From positions 1 to 64,000 of the forward strand of contig NZ_MCAS01000034.1 of the NCBI RefSeq assembly GCF_003610895.1: 64,000 nucleotides of DNA, given 5' to 3'. Positions 35,098 through 43,593 of this stretch are shown here, piece after piece. A program made the translations under genes and the position numbers. Source of the stretch: Paraburkholderia fungorum (GTDB taxonomy: Bacteria > Pseudomonadota > Gammaproteobacteria > Burkholderiales > Burkholderiaceae). How positions within the stretch are numbered: the stretch's first letter is position 1; the number at the start of each line of letters is the position of its first letter. The notes below the pieces were generated by a model. That model was not told the DNA's origin and made no database searches. It saw only the letters and a program-made list of their open reading frames with translations.

Positions 35098-36060
35098 CTA
35101 GCGCATTTCGGCACGCAACTCCCGCACCCCGCGACCGAGCTTGCGACGCAGCAGAGTTCGCAATGTCGCCGTGTCGGCGTAGCCAACCTCGCTTGCAATT
35201 GTCTCAAGGTCGTAGCCAATCGCGACGAGGTTCTGCGCCCGTTCGATTCGCAGGTCCTGGAAGAACGCCAGTGGTGACTTGCCAAGCACCGCCTCAGTAC
35301 GCCGCTGCAAGGTGCGTGGTCCAACGCACAACGCAGCCGCCGCTGCCTGAAGCGAAAACCCCAGGGAGAGATTCTCGCGAGCCCAGCGCTCGAATCGCGC
35401 GACCAGGGGATCGGCGTGCGCGAGGTGATCGGGGATGATGTAATCAGCCTGGGATGAGCGCTTGTCAATCAGCATGAAGCGGGCCACGAGCGTCGCAAGT
35501 TCGGGACTTGCCTGACGCAAAAGCCATAGCGCAAGATCGAGATGGCCCATTGCCGAGCCGGCTGTGACGACACGTTGCGAGGCGACCACCATGCGCGAAT
35601 CATCCAGACGGACAGCCGGATAACGTTGGCGAAAGAAGGGCGCGAGTGACCAGGTGGTCGTCGCCTCACGATTATCCAGAAGGCCGGCTTCGGCCAGCAG
35701 GAACGTACCGATGCACGCGGCCGCGACACCGACGCCCTCGGCATGCCAGGTGCGAAGGTACGCCATCGCGTCGCACACGTCCCGGCGCTCCAGCGCCTCG
35801 GTCAGGCGCTCTGGCTGCCTGACACCCGGCGCCGGCACCACCACCCAATCCGGGTGGCGCACGGTACTGGCCGGCTCGACCAGCGTCGACAATCCATGCG
35901 CGGTACGAATGCGGCTGCGCACGCCAACCAGCCTTACGTCGAAGGGCGGCGCGGCAAACCCCTGAGCAGCGGCCAGTTCGTTGGCCATCGCGAACGTATC
36001 CAGCAACACCGTAAGCCCAGTGTCGAATACACCGTCAAGCGCGAAGATGACCAGTCTCAT
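35098..36060 (-). CDS. GlxA-family AraC transcriptional regulator
   Basis: Regulator of 320 residues combining an N-terminal DJ-1/PfpI-like amidotransferase-fold domain (about 1-180, VIFALDGVFDTGLTVLLDTF...VAAACIGTFLLAEAGLLDN) with a C-terminal AraC HTH (about 225-315, ALCVGPRTLQRRTEAVLG and IASEVGYADTATLRTLLRRKLG). The Cys in AACIGTF sits at the nucleophile-elbow position but is not expected to be catalytic in this family. It is divergent from a GNAT gene 112 bp away, the probable target. Confidence 0.93.
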   Translation of the reverse strand: MRLVIFALDGVFDTGLTVLLDTFAMANELAAAQGFAAPPFDVRLVGVRSRIRTAHGLSTLVEPASTVRHPDWVVVPAPGVRQPERLTEALERRDVCDAMAYLRTWHAEGVGVAAACIGTFLLAEAGLLDNREATTTWSLAPFFRQRYPAVRLDDSRMVVASQRVVTAGSAMGHLDLALWLLRQASPELATLVARFMLIDKRSSQADYIIPDHLAHADPLVARFERWARENLSLGFSLQAAAAALCVGPRTLQRRTEAVLGKSPLAFFQDLRIERAQNLVAIGYDLETIASEVGYADTATLRTLLRRKLGRGVRELRAEMR

Positions 36061-36172
36061 GTCGTAAATACCTCTATTAATGTCATTTGCGACTATAGTC
36101 TGGTTCGAGTCGAAGGCCTAGACTGCATAGCAATGCGGCGAAGCTATGCGCTGTATGACAAAAGGAGAGAGC

Positions 36173-36874
36173 ATGAGCGGTTCGATACAAACTGACCTAG
36201 ATCGTCCGATCTGGGCGGCCCTCACAACGAAGCAGGCGCACCTCGGGCAAGGGGACGCGCTCGCCCGTCGATACCATCCCGACGTGGCGCCTTTTGCCGC
36301 GCTCGCCGCCGAAACGCCCGCTGCATACCAGGCGCTCCATCAGCTTTTGCGGCCTCACGAGCAGGTCGCCTTGCTGTCCGCGGAACCGGTGGGTCCAGTC
36401 GACGGCTTACAAACGACGTATATCGGCGTGATCCATCAAATGATCGCTCCGCGCCCCGAAGCAGGAAGTACGGACGACCAGGCGCCAATCCGGCTCGGTA
36501 AGGCGGATGCGGACGATATGCTCGAGCTGGTCCTGAAGACCAAGCCTGGACCTTTCGGCAAGCGGACTGGCGAGATGGGCAATTACATTGGGATTCGCGA
36601 CCAGGGGCGTCTGATTGCGATGGCCGGTGAACGGATGCACGTCGACGGCTACGTTGAGATCAGCGCGGTTTGCGTGGATGAAGACCATCGCGGAGAAGGT
36701 CTTGCCGGGCGGCTTGTGAACGTCTTGCGTAGAGAAATTGAGCAACGGGGGGAAACGCCGTTTCTGCACGTGCTCAGCGACAACGTTTCCGCGATCCGGT
36801 TGTATGAGCGCCTTGGTTTCCAATTGCGCCGTACGTTTCATCTTAGCCGGATCGGACTTGCCGATCCGCGTTAA
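36173..36874 (+). CDS. GNAT-family N-acetyltransferase (FR47-like)
   Basis: Acetyltransferase of 233 residues. The acetyl-CoA-binding motif A is ISAVCVDEDHRGEGLAGRLVNVL (near residue 165), and motif B includes NVSAIRLYERLGFQLRR. The N-terminal half is a degenerate GNAT-like region common in FR47-type proteins. I chose ATG 36173 with AAAGGAGAGAG before it; the frame opens at 36146. It is divergent from a GlxA-type regulator. Acceptor molecule unknown. Confidence 0.9.
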   Translation: MSGSIQTDLDRPIWAALTTKQAHLGQGDALARRYHPDVAPFAALAAETPAAYQALHQLLRPHEQVALLSAEPVGPVDGLQTTYIGVIHQMIAPRPEAGSTDDQAPIRLGKADADDMLELVLKTKPGPFGKRTGEMGNYIGIRDQGRLIAMAGERMHVDGYVEISAVCVDEDHRGEGLAGRLVNVLRREIEQRGETPFLHVLSDNVSAIRLYERLGFQLRRTFHLSRIGLADPR

Positions 36875-36896
36875 GAACGGGGATGGAAGGCATGGA

Positions 36897-37421
36897 CTAG
36901 TTAAACGCCATGCCGCCTTCAGCCTCGCTCCATCTCGCAACCCATTCAGGCAATTCGGGCGACGGCTGCGTAATCTCAGACAGTTGCAGCAATTCCGCAG
37001 TCGTCACGACGCCGCCACTGCGCTTCAGGAATCGCGCCCGCACAACGGACAATGCGACTTGCACGTCGTCGCGCACGAACCCTTGTTCGATGAAGATGTG
37101 CTTCTCATCCCAACCGATAACCCGCGTGTGGACGTTATAGGCGTTGCCAAGTTCGAGCGACCGGTGAAAACGCATCGTTTCCAGCGTGACGACCGGATAC
37201 CAACCCCGCGCCTTCAATTGCCGCCATAAGCCGCTACGCAGCATCAGATCCACGCGAGCCAGATCGAGGATCGTGAAGTAACGGCCGTTGTTCATATGGA
37301 GCAATACATCGAGGTCGTTTAGCCAGACGCGAAAAGGCGTGACACAGGTATCGAGCACCTGCAGCCGGCTCCGGCGACGACTGGTGAATAACAAAATCAG
37401 CAAGCGAATTAATAGACTCAT
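36897..37421 (-). CDS. Hotdog-fold acyl-CoA thioesterase-like protein (THEM6-like)
   Basis: Protein of 174 residues. A hydrophobic N-terminus (MSLLIRLLILLFTS) is followed by a 4HBT hotdog domain with the helix motif NDLDVLLHMNNGRYFTILD, the HxNN pattern of thioesterases. I chose ATG 37421; the frame is open to 37460. It ends 22 bp from the convergent GNAT gene. Likely acyl-CoA thioesterase; substrate chain length unknown. Confidence 0.85.
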   Translation of the reverse strand: MSLLIRLLILLFTSRRRSRLQVLDTCVTPFRVWLNDLDVLLHMNNGRYFTILDLARVDLMLRSGLWRQLKARGWYPVVTLETMRFHRSLELGNAYNVHTRVIGWDEKHIFIEQGFVRDDVQVALSVVRARFLKRSGGVVTTAELLQLSEITQPSPELPEWVARWSEAEGGMAFN

Positions 37422-37649
37422 GCGGAAACCTTCGTGATGGAAACACGCCGCGTGCGGCATGGAGACCCGAATGGTAGTCGCGCAGAGAAGATCCGAGGCG
37501 CGGATGGCCGCGCAAATCTGTAGAACACTCCCTCGAAAAGATGCGACATGCCCTAGCGAATCACGACATGGGAATAGGGTGTCTGCGCATGTCTTTCGAC
37601 CAATGCCAGGCTACTATCGCTCTGACGCGTTAATCAAGGGCAACCCAAC

Positions 37650-38510
37650 ATGACCAGGCCTTCAATCGCAAAACGCCGCAGCGGCGTGTTCAGAACATTG
37701 GCAGCCTCAATGACGTCAAGTGCGGTCTTGTCCGTGTGTGTTTTGACACCCGCTGCCGGACAAACGAAAGACCCGGCGCCGTCGATGGCGACGGTGTTCG
37801 CGCCGGGCGGCACGCTGCGCGCATCGATCAATCTCGGCAATCCGGTACTGGCGAGCCTCGATCCGGCGACAGGCAAACCGGTCGGCGTGTCCGTCGATCT
37901 CGCCACTGAATTCGCCAAACGGCTCGGTGTGCCGCTGCAACTGGTCGCGGTCAAGTCGGCGGGAGATTCGGTTGAAAACGTCAATCAGGACAAAGCGGAT
38001 ATCGGTTTCTTCGCCGTCGATCCGAAGCGTGGACAGGAAATTGCGTTCACCAGGCCGTATGTTCTGATAGAAGGGTTTTATCTCGTGCGTGACACTTCGC
38101 CGATCACCCGCAACGAGGAGGTCGATCGATCTGGCGTGACGGTCGCGGTCGGCAAGGGCAGCGCTTACGATCTGTTTCTGACGCGCGAACTCCATCACGC
38201 GACAATCGTGCGGATTCCAACCTCACCGGCGGTTGTGCAGGGCTTTCTGGATCAGCATCTGGACGTGGCTGCAGGCGTCAAGCAACAGCTCGAAAAAGAC
38301 GCGGCCCAAGCGGGCGGACTGAGAATACTGGATCAGCGCTTCATGGTGATCCGTCAGGCGATGGGCGTGCCAAAGGCCCGTGGCGATGAAGCGGCCGCGT
38401 ATCTGTCGAGGTTCGTTGAAGACATGAAGGCGTCGGGCTTCGTCGCGGCGTCGCTCGCGCGGCATCACATCGCGGGCGCGACAGTCGCGGGCAATGACAA
38501 CGACGAGTAG
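37650..38510 (+). CDS. Periplasmic amino-acid-type binding protein (SBP family 3)
   Basis: Exported protein of 286 residues with a long signal region (residues 1 to about 38, ending AAGQ). The SBP-3 domain covers about 52-275: LRASINLGNPVLAS, the ligand helix block GVSVDLATEFAKRLGVPL, KADIGFFAVDPKR, and ITFTRPY-like IAFTRPYVLIEGFYLV. No permease or ATPase gene lies nearby, so it is an orphan that may serve a transporter elsewhere or act in sensing. The convergent tautomerase ends 59 bp away. Confidence 0.88.
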   Translation: MTRPSIAKRRSGVFRTLAASMTSSAVLSVCVLTPAAGQTKDPAPSMATVFAPGGTLRASINLGNPVLASLDPATGKPVGVSVDLATEFAKRLGVPLQLVAVKSAGDSVENVNQDKADIGFFAVDPKRGQEIAFTRPYVLIEGFYLVRDTSPITRNEEVDRSGVTVAVGKGSAYDLFLTRELHHATIVRIPTSPAVVQGFLDQHLDVAAGVKQQLEKDAAQAGGLRILDQRFMVIRQAMGVPKARGDEAAAYLSRFVEDMKASGFVAASLARHHIAGATVAGNDNDE

Positions 38511-38569
38511 CGCGTCAAGCGTTTGTGCCCTTGAGGTGCCCAACCTGATGCAAGACTTTCGTGCTGGCG

Positions 38570-38944
38570 CTATTCGCCCGCGACGTCGGGCATGACCTGT
38601 CCCATCTCCATCGCCTGACTGGCCGGCACCTCCTGAATGCCGACGACGATCTGGTCATCCGGCGCGCCCGTCGCGGTCTGAAACAGTTTCCAAAGACGCT
38701 GTATCAATTCACGCTTATATTCAGGTGACCGACCGGCCCGCATCAGAAGCGTGAGCGAGGCAGTTGCAGCGGGCTCGCCTGCGGTGAACCCGCTGCCCGG
38801 TGCATAGTCCTGGAACACGACATGCACCCAATTTTTCGGCACACCTGCGTACCCGGAATGCAGAGTCGTCAGTTCCATTGCAAGCCTGGCCCTGGCGTCA
38901 CTGCCGAGTGTGCCTTCCTGAGTAATCAGGGTGTAGAGCGGCAT
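38570..38944 (-). CDS. cis-CaaD-like tautomerase-superfamily protein
   Basis: Protein of 124 residues starting MPLYTLITQEG, giving an N-terminal proline after Met removal. Aligned by eye to cis-3-chloroacrylic acid dehalogenase, it keeps Pro1, His28, the two arginines of MRAGRS (Arg70 and Arg73 equivalents) and the Glu of AMEMGQVMP (Glu114 equivalent). The Tyr103 position is Gly (VVGIQE against VYFGE). Members with this set often have tautomerase or weak hydratase activity. AAGGAG precedes the start. It follows the acetoacetate decarboxylase-like gene on the same strand by 84 bp, with a hairpin between. Confidence 0.82.
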   Translation of the reverse strand: MPLYTLITQEGTLGSDARARLAMELTTLHSGYAGVPKNWVHVVFQDYAPGSGFTAGEPAATASLTLLMRAGRSPEYKRELIQRLWKLFQTATGAPDDQIVVGIQEVPASQAMEMGQVMPDVAGE

Positions 38945-38970
38945 GAGCGCGACTCCTTGACTGATGTTTC

Positions 38971-38998
38971 GCGGGCCTTCGCGTTGACGGAGGCCCGC
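38971..38998. terminator. Intercistronic hairpin between decarboxylase-like and tautomerase genes
   Basis: GCGGGCCT at 38971-38978 pairs with AGGCCCGC at 38991-38998 around a 12-base loop. It lies after the decarboxylase-like stop and before the tautomerase start, on the minus-strand transcript. There is no T-run, so it may adjust relative expression rather than end transcription. Confidence 0.4.
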
Positions 38999-39028
38999 AT
39001 AGCCTGCCCCCTTGTTAACTCAAGGCGA

Positions 39029-39829
39029 TCATCCGGCGTAGTTCTTCAGGATGCGCAGATCGGTCACGGAGTACGCCATGCCGAGCCGGTAACCGCGCCC
39101 GACGCGCACGGGCGCAATCAGATGCATGTCCTCGCCGTCGACCTCGGGAATCTTCAGTTCTGCTGATCCGGTCCAGACATCCACGATCGCGAGATTGTCG
39201 GTGAGCGACATCGTGAGTTCATCGACCGGCGGTTTCTCCTGGAATCCCGCTGCGAGTTGAGGAAAGTAACGGCGCATGGTCGTTGGCCGGTTGAAGACGG
39301 TCGCCGGGTCAGCGACAGGTTCCTCGAGCTGGATACGGGCGGTCGCCAGCCGCTCGCCGTGGGCGGACACACTGGCGCCAAAGCGGCTTCCTTTGGCAAG
39401 CGGCGCGGCAGCCAGACTGGGCGCGGAGAAACTGCGAGTCTGGTAGACGCTCGCGAGTTTCTTTGGAAACCCCTGCGCCCATCCCCGGGCGATGGCGGCG
39501 TCGTTATCGACAAAGATATACGGGCAGTAATTGACCGAAACACCTTCGAAGATCGCCTCGACCAGAACGAAGGCCTCGCGGTACTGATACCGGGCCGGGT
39601 CCGTCAATTCGTCATTGGAACCCGTGAACTGCCAATCCAGAAACCAGAAGAAGGCCCGGCCGCCGGATTTCTCGTCTGCCGTGAAGCCTGGCGGGAGGAG
39701 CGCCGCGATCGCTTTCTGGTCGGTCCAGTATTCGATGGCAAGACAGTCGCTGGAATAGTGCCACGGTGGCAGCGTCGCCAGTGCGGACTTTCCTTGCGGA
39801 GTGACAGGAACCGAAAACGCTTTAGGCAT
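39029..39829 (-). CDS. Acetoacetate decarboxylase-family protein
   Basis: Protein of 266 residues of the ADC-like superfamily. The Schiff-base lysine region is GFPKKLASVYQ (Lys123/Lys124), matching the PKK motif of acetoacetate decarboxylase. I chose ATG 39829 with AAGGAGAAAC before it; the frame is open to 40048 without family similarity. ADC-like proteins include true decarboxylases and aldolase-dehydratases, so the reaction is uncertain. It sits between the tautomerase and the NmrA-like reductase on the same strand. The 264-bp interval to 40093 holds no gene. Confidence 0.87.
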   Translation of the reverse strand: MPKAFSVPVTPQGKSALATLPPWHYSSDCLAIEYWTDQKAIAALLPPGFTADEKSGGRAFFWFLDWQFTGSNDELTDPARYQYREAFVLVEAIFEGVSVNYCPYIFVDNDAAIARGWAQGFPKKLASVYQTRSFSAPSLAAAPLAKGSRFGASVSAHGERLATARIQLEEPVADPATVFNRPTTMRRYFPQLAAGFQEKPPVDELTMSLTDNLAIVDVWTGSAELKIPEVDGEDMHLIAPVRVGRGYRLGMAYSVTDLRILKNYAG

Positions 39830-40051
39830 CTCGTTTCTCCTTGACCGAGGCGACGGGACGTCGCTATACATGGAATCCAGGCGTTTCCAGGGAACGCCGC
39901 GCATCACCTGACGCGGACGTTCGTGGGCACAACGCGTGATCAGAATGCGATCTGCGTTAGCGCGCGATCCGGCGTGCCGTGCGTGAGGCAATAGTGGCAT
40001 TGCTCGCCCGCCGACGCTTTCGAATTCGCACGACGGCTTGACTGTCATTGC

Positions 40052-40075
40052 TGGCCGCCAGGATAACGGCGGCCA
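40052..40075. terminator. Hairpin after the NmrA-like gene
   Basis: TGGCCGCC at 40052-40059 pairs with GGCGGCCA at 40068-40075 around an 8-base loop, 19 bases past the stop of the minus-strand NmrA-like gene. There is no T-run. Its position suits a transcript end. Confidence 0.4.
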
Positions 40076-40093
40076 ACCTGACTATCCGCACCG

Positions 40094-41035
40094 CTAGACT
40101 GAAGCGCCTTCGCTGACCGGCAGGTTTTGCCGCATCCAATCTTCAAGCCCGCAGACGGCGATTCCGCGCTGTCCATTGAAAGTCTGTCTCTTGTCCCATG
40201 ACACGCCGCGCCCCTCCGCGAATACGACCCGGTACTTTCGCAACGAATCGTGCGGGTCCGCGGCAAGCTGGCGCTTCAATTCCGGTACGCTCCATTCCAC
40301 GCGACGAACCTTCAGGTGAAGTAGCGTGTCGACCGTGTCCGCCAGTTGGCGGTAAGTCACCGTGTCGCCCGCGACGTACACGACCTGGTTCGCGAATCCG
40401 GGTTCGGAAAGCACGATGGCGGAGGTGAGCGCGCCGATGTCCTCGGCAGTCGTCACCGTCACGGCGGTGTCCCAGCTGCCCAGCGCATGCACGGTGTTCT
40501 GTGCAAGATCCACGACACCGAACGACGGATCGAACAGGAAGCTCGTAAACATCCCCGTCGATACGATGATCCATTGGGTCCGATCCTGTGCGCGGAGCAG
40601 GTCGCGCACGTCCAGCTGTTCATCGAAAAGGTCCTGTGCGCTTCCTCTGCCAATGACGTCGTAATCCACGCCGAACTGCCATGGGACGTACCGTTCGACC
40701 TGGGCATCGAGGACTGCCTGCGCGATCTTGAGTTGTACCCCGGGGCCGCCGACAAACCCCGTGCAGGAGACAACGGTATCGAATCGGGCGAAGACCTCGG
40801 CGAGCGCCACAACGGATTGCGCCGTCAGGTCGCCAGGGACCAGTTCAACGCCCAATGCCCGCAATTCCGCGACATCCTTCTGTTTGTCGGGATTCGTGGA
40901 GTTGATGGTCGACGGACGAAGCAGCACGGCAACAGAAATACCGGTGGCTGAGCCGGCGCGTTGGGCGAGATTGCGCAGCACGGCCATGCCGAGTTCACCT
41001 GCGCCTAAGACGAGAATTGCGTTATCGCGAGACAT
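40094..41035 (-). CDS. NmrA/isoflavone-reductase-like NAD(P)-binding reductase
   Basis: Atypical SDR of 313 residues. The N-terminal VLGAGELGMAVLRNLAQR is the nucleotide-binding loop, and VVSCTGFVGGPGVQLKIAQA and YVPWQFGVDYD are typical of isoflavone-reductase-like aromatic-alcohol reductases. I chose ATG 41035 (MSRDNAILVLGAG); the frame is open to 41299. It is divergent from the LysR gene at 41292, which probably controls it. Substrate unknown. Confidence 0.88.
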   Translation of the reverse strand: MSRDNAILVLGAGELGMAVLRNLAQRAGSATGISVAVLLRPSTINSTNPDKQKDVAELRALGVELVPGDLTAQSVVALAEVFARFDTVVSCTGFVGGPGVQLKIAQAVLDAQVERYVPWQFGVDYDVIGRGSAQDLFDEQLDVRDLLRAQDRTQWIIVSTGMFTSFLFDPSFGVVDLAQNTVHALGSWDTAVTVTTAEDIGALTSAIVLSEPGFANQVVYVAGDTVTYRQLADTVDTLLHLKVRRVEWSVPELKRQLAADPHDSLRKYRVVFAEGRGVSWDKRQTFNGQRGIAVCGLEDWMRQNLPVSEGASV

Positions 41036-41291
41036 GTGTGTTCCCCATATTGGGAAGAAGATCGTGAAGGAGCGTGCACTCCTTTCCTGCTGACAAGACG
41101 CCGGAAAGAAGGCACGACGAACGATCTGAAGTGTAGGGGCCCGCACGTGCCGCATTGTTCGCCATGCCGGAATACAGAACGCAAGCGCGCCGAACCGGAC
41201 CGCGTGAACTGGAGGTTGCACGGACAGGTTTTGACCGGCGTGGCTGGCAGCAGCGGTAAGATGGCCGGCAAATCCGCCACGTGTGCCACTC

Positions 41292-42206
41292 ATGGACAAA
41301 CTTCAAGCAATGACGATCTTCGTGCGCGTTGTCGAGGCTCAGAGCTTCAGCAAGGCGGCGGAAACCTTGTCGCTGCCGCGCTCGTCGGTTACGACAATGA
41401 TCAAGACCCTGGAGGCGCATCTCGGTACCCCTTTGCTCAGGCGAAGCACGCGAAGGCTCAGCCTGACCGATGCCGGCGCGCGCTACTTTGCATCGTGCCA
41501 GGCCATTCTGTCGGACATTGCCGAGGCTGAAAGCGGATTGTCGATCGATTCGGCGAATCCGCGCGGCCGGGTGCGAGTGGACATGCCCGGAGTGATTGGT
41601 CGCGCGATCGTGTTGCCACGGCTGCGCGAATTCGAGCAACGCTTTCCAGATATCGAGCTGGTGATCGGTCTTAGCGATCGTCCCGCTGATCTGATTTACG
41701 ACGGTATAGATTGCGTCATTCGCTCCGGTGAACTAACGGACTCGACGCTGGTTGCACGGCGGCTCGGTCAGTTGACCTGGATAACCTGTGCGGCGCCGCG
41801 CTATCTGAAAGAGCACGGCGAGCCCGATTCCGTCGGTGCCTTGCGCGCGCATCGGATAGTCAATTACCTGTCGAATGCGACGGGCCGTCCGATGGACTGG
41901 CGCTTTAACGTCGATGGCGAAGACCTCGCCATGACCATGCCAGGTCGATTCGCCATCAACGAAACCGAGGCCTATTTGCAGTGCGGCCTGGAAGGGCTGG
42001 GGCTGATCCAGTTGTCGGAGTTTGCCGCTTTTCCGTATCTTCAAACCGGGCGCCTGAAAGAGGTGCTTTCCGATGCAAGATGCTCGCCGGTGCCGGTTTC
42101 GATTGTCTATCCGCACGGCCGGAATGCGAGCGCCGCGATCAAGGCGTTTGTCGACTGGATCGTCGAGATCACGACGTCCGCGTCACCATTTAGCAGCGAG
42201 ACCTAA
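41292..42206 (+). CDS. LysR-family transcriptional regulator
   Basis: Regulator of 304 residues of the same broad group as the LysR at 6273. HTH residues about 1-60 (IFVRVVEAQSFSKAAETLSLPRSSVTTMIKTLE), effector domain from about 90 (RVRVDMPGVIGRAIVLPRLREFEQRFPDIEL). I chose ATG 41292; the upstream start at 41283 adds three residues. It is divergent from the NmrA-like gene (256 bp interval, no gene in it) and its stop overlaps the convergent cupin gene by four bases. Confidence 0.93.
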   Translation: MDKLQAMTIFVRVVEAQSFSKAAETLSLPRSSVTTMIKTLEAHLGTPLLRRSTRRLSLTDAGARYFASCQAILSDIAEAESGLSIDSANPRGRVRVDMPGVIGRAIVLPRLREFEQRFPDIELVIGLSDRPADLIYDGIDCVIRSGELTDSTLVARRLGQLTWITCAAPRYLKEHGEPDSVGALRAHRIVNYLSNATGRPMDWRFNVDGEDLAMTMPGRFAINETEAYLQCGLEGLGLIQLSEFAAFPYLQTGRLKEVLSDARCSPVPVSIVYPHGRNASAAIKAFVDWIVEITTSASPFSSET

Positions 42207-42721
42207 TCCGGTGGCAACACCAGCGGCCCGCAACCCGTGTCGGCGACGAAGGTCGCAAGCAGCCGCGCCGGGTGCGTCGGATCGGGATTCTCGGCGAACA
42301 GATGGAGCGCGCGCGGCGGCTCGAACCACGTTTGTCCACTCACGTAGTCGACCGCTGCTCCGCCCTCCATCTGCGAGCGGATGGTCCCTTCCAGCACGAC
42401 CGCCGTCACCGAACCCGGGTGACGATGCGCCGGCGTAAAGCCGAGCGGCGGAAAGTCGACGATGGCTGTTGTCACCGATTTTCCCGGTGCGTTAGGCAGT
42501 GCTTCGCACGATAGAACCTTGACTGTCGAAGCAGGACGATTTGTGGCACCGGCAGCCGGCGAAGCGCTGGACAGCAACAGGGCCACGCCGCCAGCGCATA
42601 GATCCGCAATCCAGTCGAATGCTGAACGGGGCGCTGCCGGGCCGGCCATCAGCACGGACGCCACGATCGCGGCAAGCATCGGTGGCCTGCCTGACAGGGC
42701 CGGCAGATTACGCGGGGTCAT
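42203..42721 (-). CDS. Cupin-domain protein with N-terminal hydrophobic segments
   Basis: Protein of 172 residues. The N-terminal 60 residues contain hydrophobic stretches (MLAAIVASVLMAGPAA and AGGVALLLSSASPAAG), suggesting membrane anchoring or export. The cupin core carries motif 1 GFTPAHRHPGSVTAVVLEG with the metal-binding HxH and Glu, and motif 2 with the His of RALHLFAEN. Its ATG overlaps the stop of the epimerase-like gene (TGATG at 42719-42723), so the two are translationally coupled. Possible small dioxygenase, isomerase or sensor; unknown. Confidence 0.85.
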   Translation of the reverse strand: MTPRNLPALSGRPPMLAAIVASVLMAGPAAPRSAFDWIADLCAGGVALLLSSASPAAGATNRPASTVKVLSCEALPNAPGKSVTTAIVDFPPLGFTPAHRHPGSVTAVVLEGTIRSQMEGGAAVDYVSGQTWFEPPRALHLFAENPDPTHPARLLATFVADTGCGPLVLPPD

Positions 42722-43455
42722 CAGCGCGTCACCGATCGCATGTCGGGCGACCAGCCTAATTCACGCTTGGCCTTCGCGCTGTTGACCTCGGCGGCATCCT
42801 CCGCGATGTTGTACACGCCCGCTTTTTCCCGTTGAAGGGCGAGCAATGCCGCATACGCTGCGGCTTCAACGTGCAGTGGGCTTGAACCTGCGGGGGCATC
42901 GGCGCCTGTGCCAGGCCCGTAGATCTGCCCATACCTCAGCACCGTGCCAGTCAGCGTCCCTGCTTCCAGCACGTGTTGCTCGAGCGCGGCTACGCCCCGC
43001 ACGCTCGTACCGCGTGTACCTTGTGCGTCGACGTCGAGCGGGCAGCTTTCGTCGTAGGGCGTCACGCCTGGCCGATATGCCCACGCAATGCTTTGCGCAA
43101 TCATGCGGCTGCTGCCGGCCGACACGGCCGCGGCGACCAGGTGCTGCGTTCCCTCGTCACGTATCCTGGCGTTGGCTGTTACCGCCTGAGCCATTCGAGC
43201 GGGGTCGAGTCCCGCAGGCAGATCGGTCAATTGATGAATCACGGTTTGCGGCGCGATATGAAGCAGCGCGTCGCGTAAGGCGGGCGCGTCGAATACATCG
43301 ACAACAACCGGCGTGACCCCCGCGTCTTCGAGTTTTTTCGCCCGGTCGGCGCGCCGCGTGCTGCCGAACACCGTGTAACCAGCGGCAATCAGGAGCGGCA
43401 CAAGCGCGGTGCCGATCGCGCCGCTTGCTCCAGCTACAAAAACCCTGTGTGTCAT
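42721..43455 (-). CDS. NAD(P)-dependent epimerase/dehydratase-like protein
   Basis: Extended-SDR-like protein of 244 residues, shorter than the family's usual 300 or more. GASGAIGTALVPLLIAAGY is the nucleotide-binding loop. A YxxxK motif is not clear: the region is AWAYRPGVTPYDESCP, as in other truncated atypical SDRs. CAGGAGAA precedes the start. It is divergent from the MocR regulator and coupled to the cupin gene. Function unknown. Confidence 0.85.
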   Translation of the reverse strand: MTHRVFVAGASGAIGTALVPLLIAAGYTVFGSTRRADRAKKLEDAGVTPVVVDVFDAPALRDALLHIAPQTVIHQLTDLPAGLDPARMAQAVTANARIRDEGTQHLVAAAVSAGSSRMIAQSIAWAYRPGVTPYDESCPLDVDAQGTRGTSVRGVAALEQHVLEAGTLTGTVLRYGQIYGPGTGADAPAGSSPLHVEAAAYAALLALQREKAGVYNIAEDAAEVNSAKAKRELGWSPDMRSVTR

Positions 43456-43547
43456 CTCTCTTCTCCTGTTTGAGTTGGCGACCGTCTGCCACGGTTGGTC
43501 GCGCTGTCGATACAGAAGACGATAGGGCTTTTAATGGTCGTGAAAAA

Positions 43548-43568
43548 GATCCATTATTGCGAAATGGA
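43548..43568. promoter_or_regulatory. Candidate MocR operator, ATCCATT-N7-AATGGAT
   Basis: A perfect 7-bp inverted repeat (43548-43554 and 43562-43568) lies 25 bp before the MocR start and 92 bp before the divergent epimerase-like gene. Its position is right for autoregulation and control of the divergent pair. Confidence 0.5.
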
Positions 43569-43593
43569 TTGAGCCAATTTGGAATGAGCGACG

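Noticed and set aside
36897..41035. A single operon for thioesterase, binding protein, tautomerase, decarboxylase-like and reductase genes
   Set aside because: Directions change at 37650 and 38570 and hairpins separate several genes, so at most the decarboxylase-like and tautomerase genes are joined.
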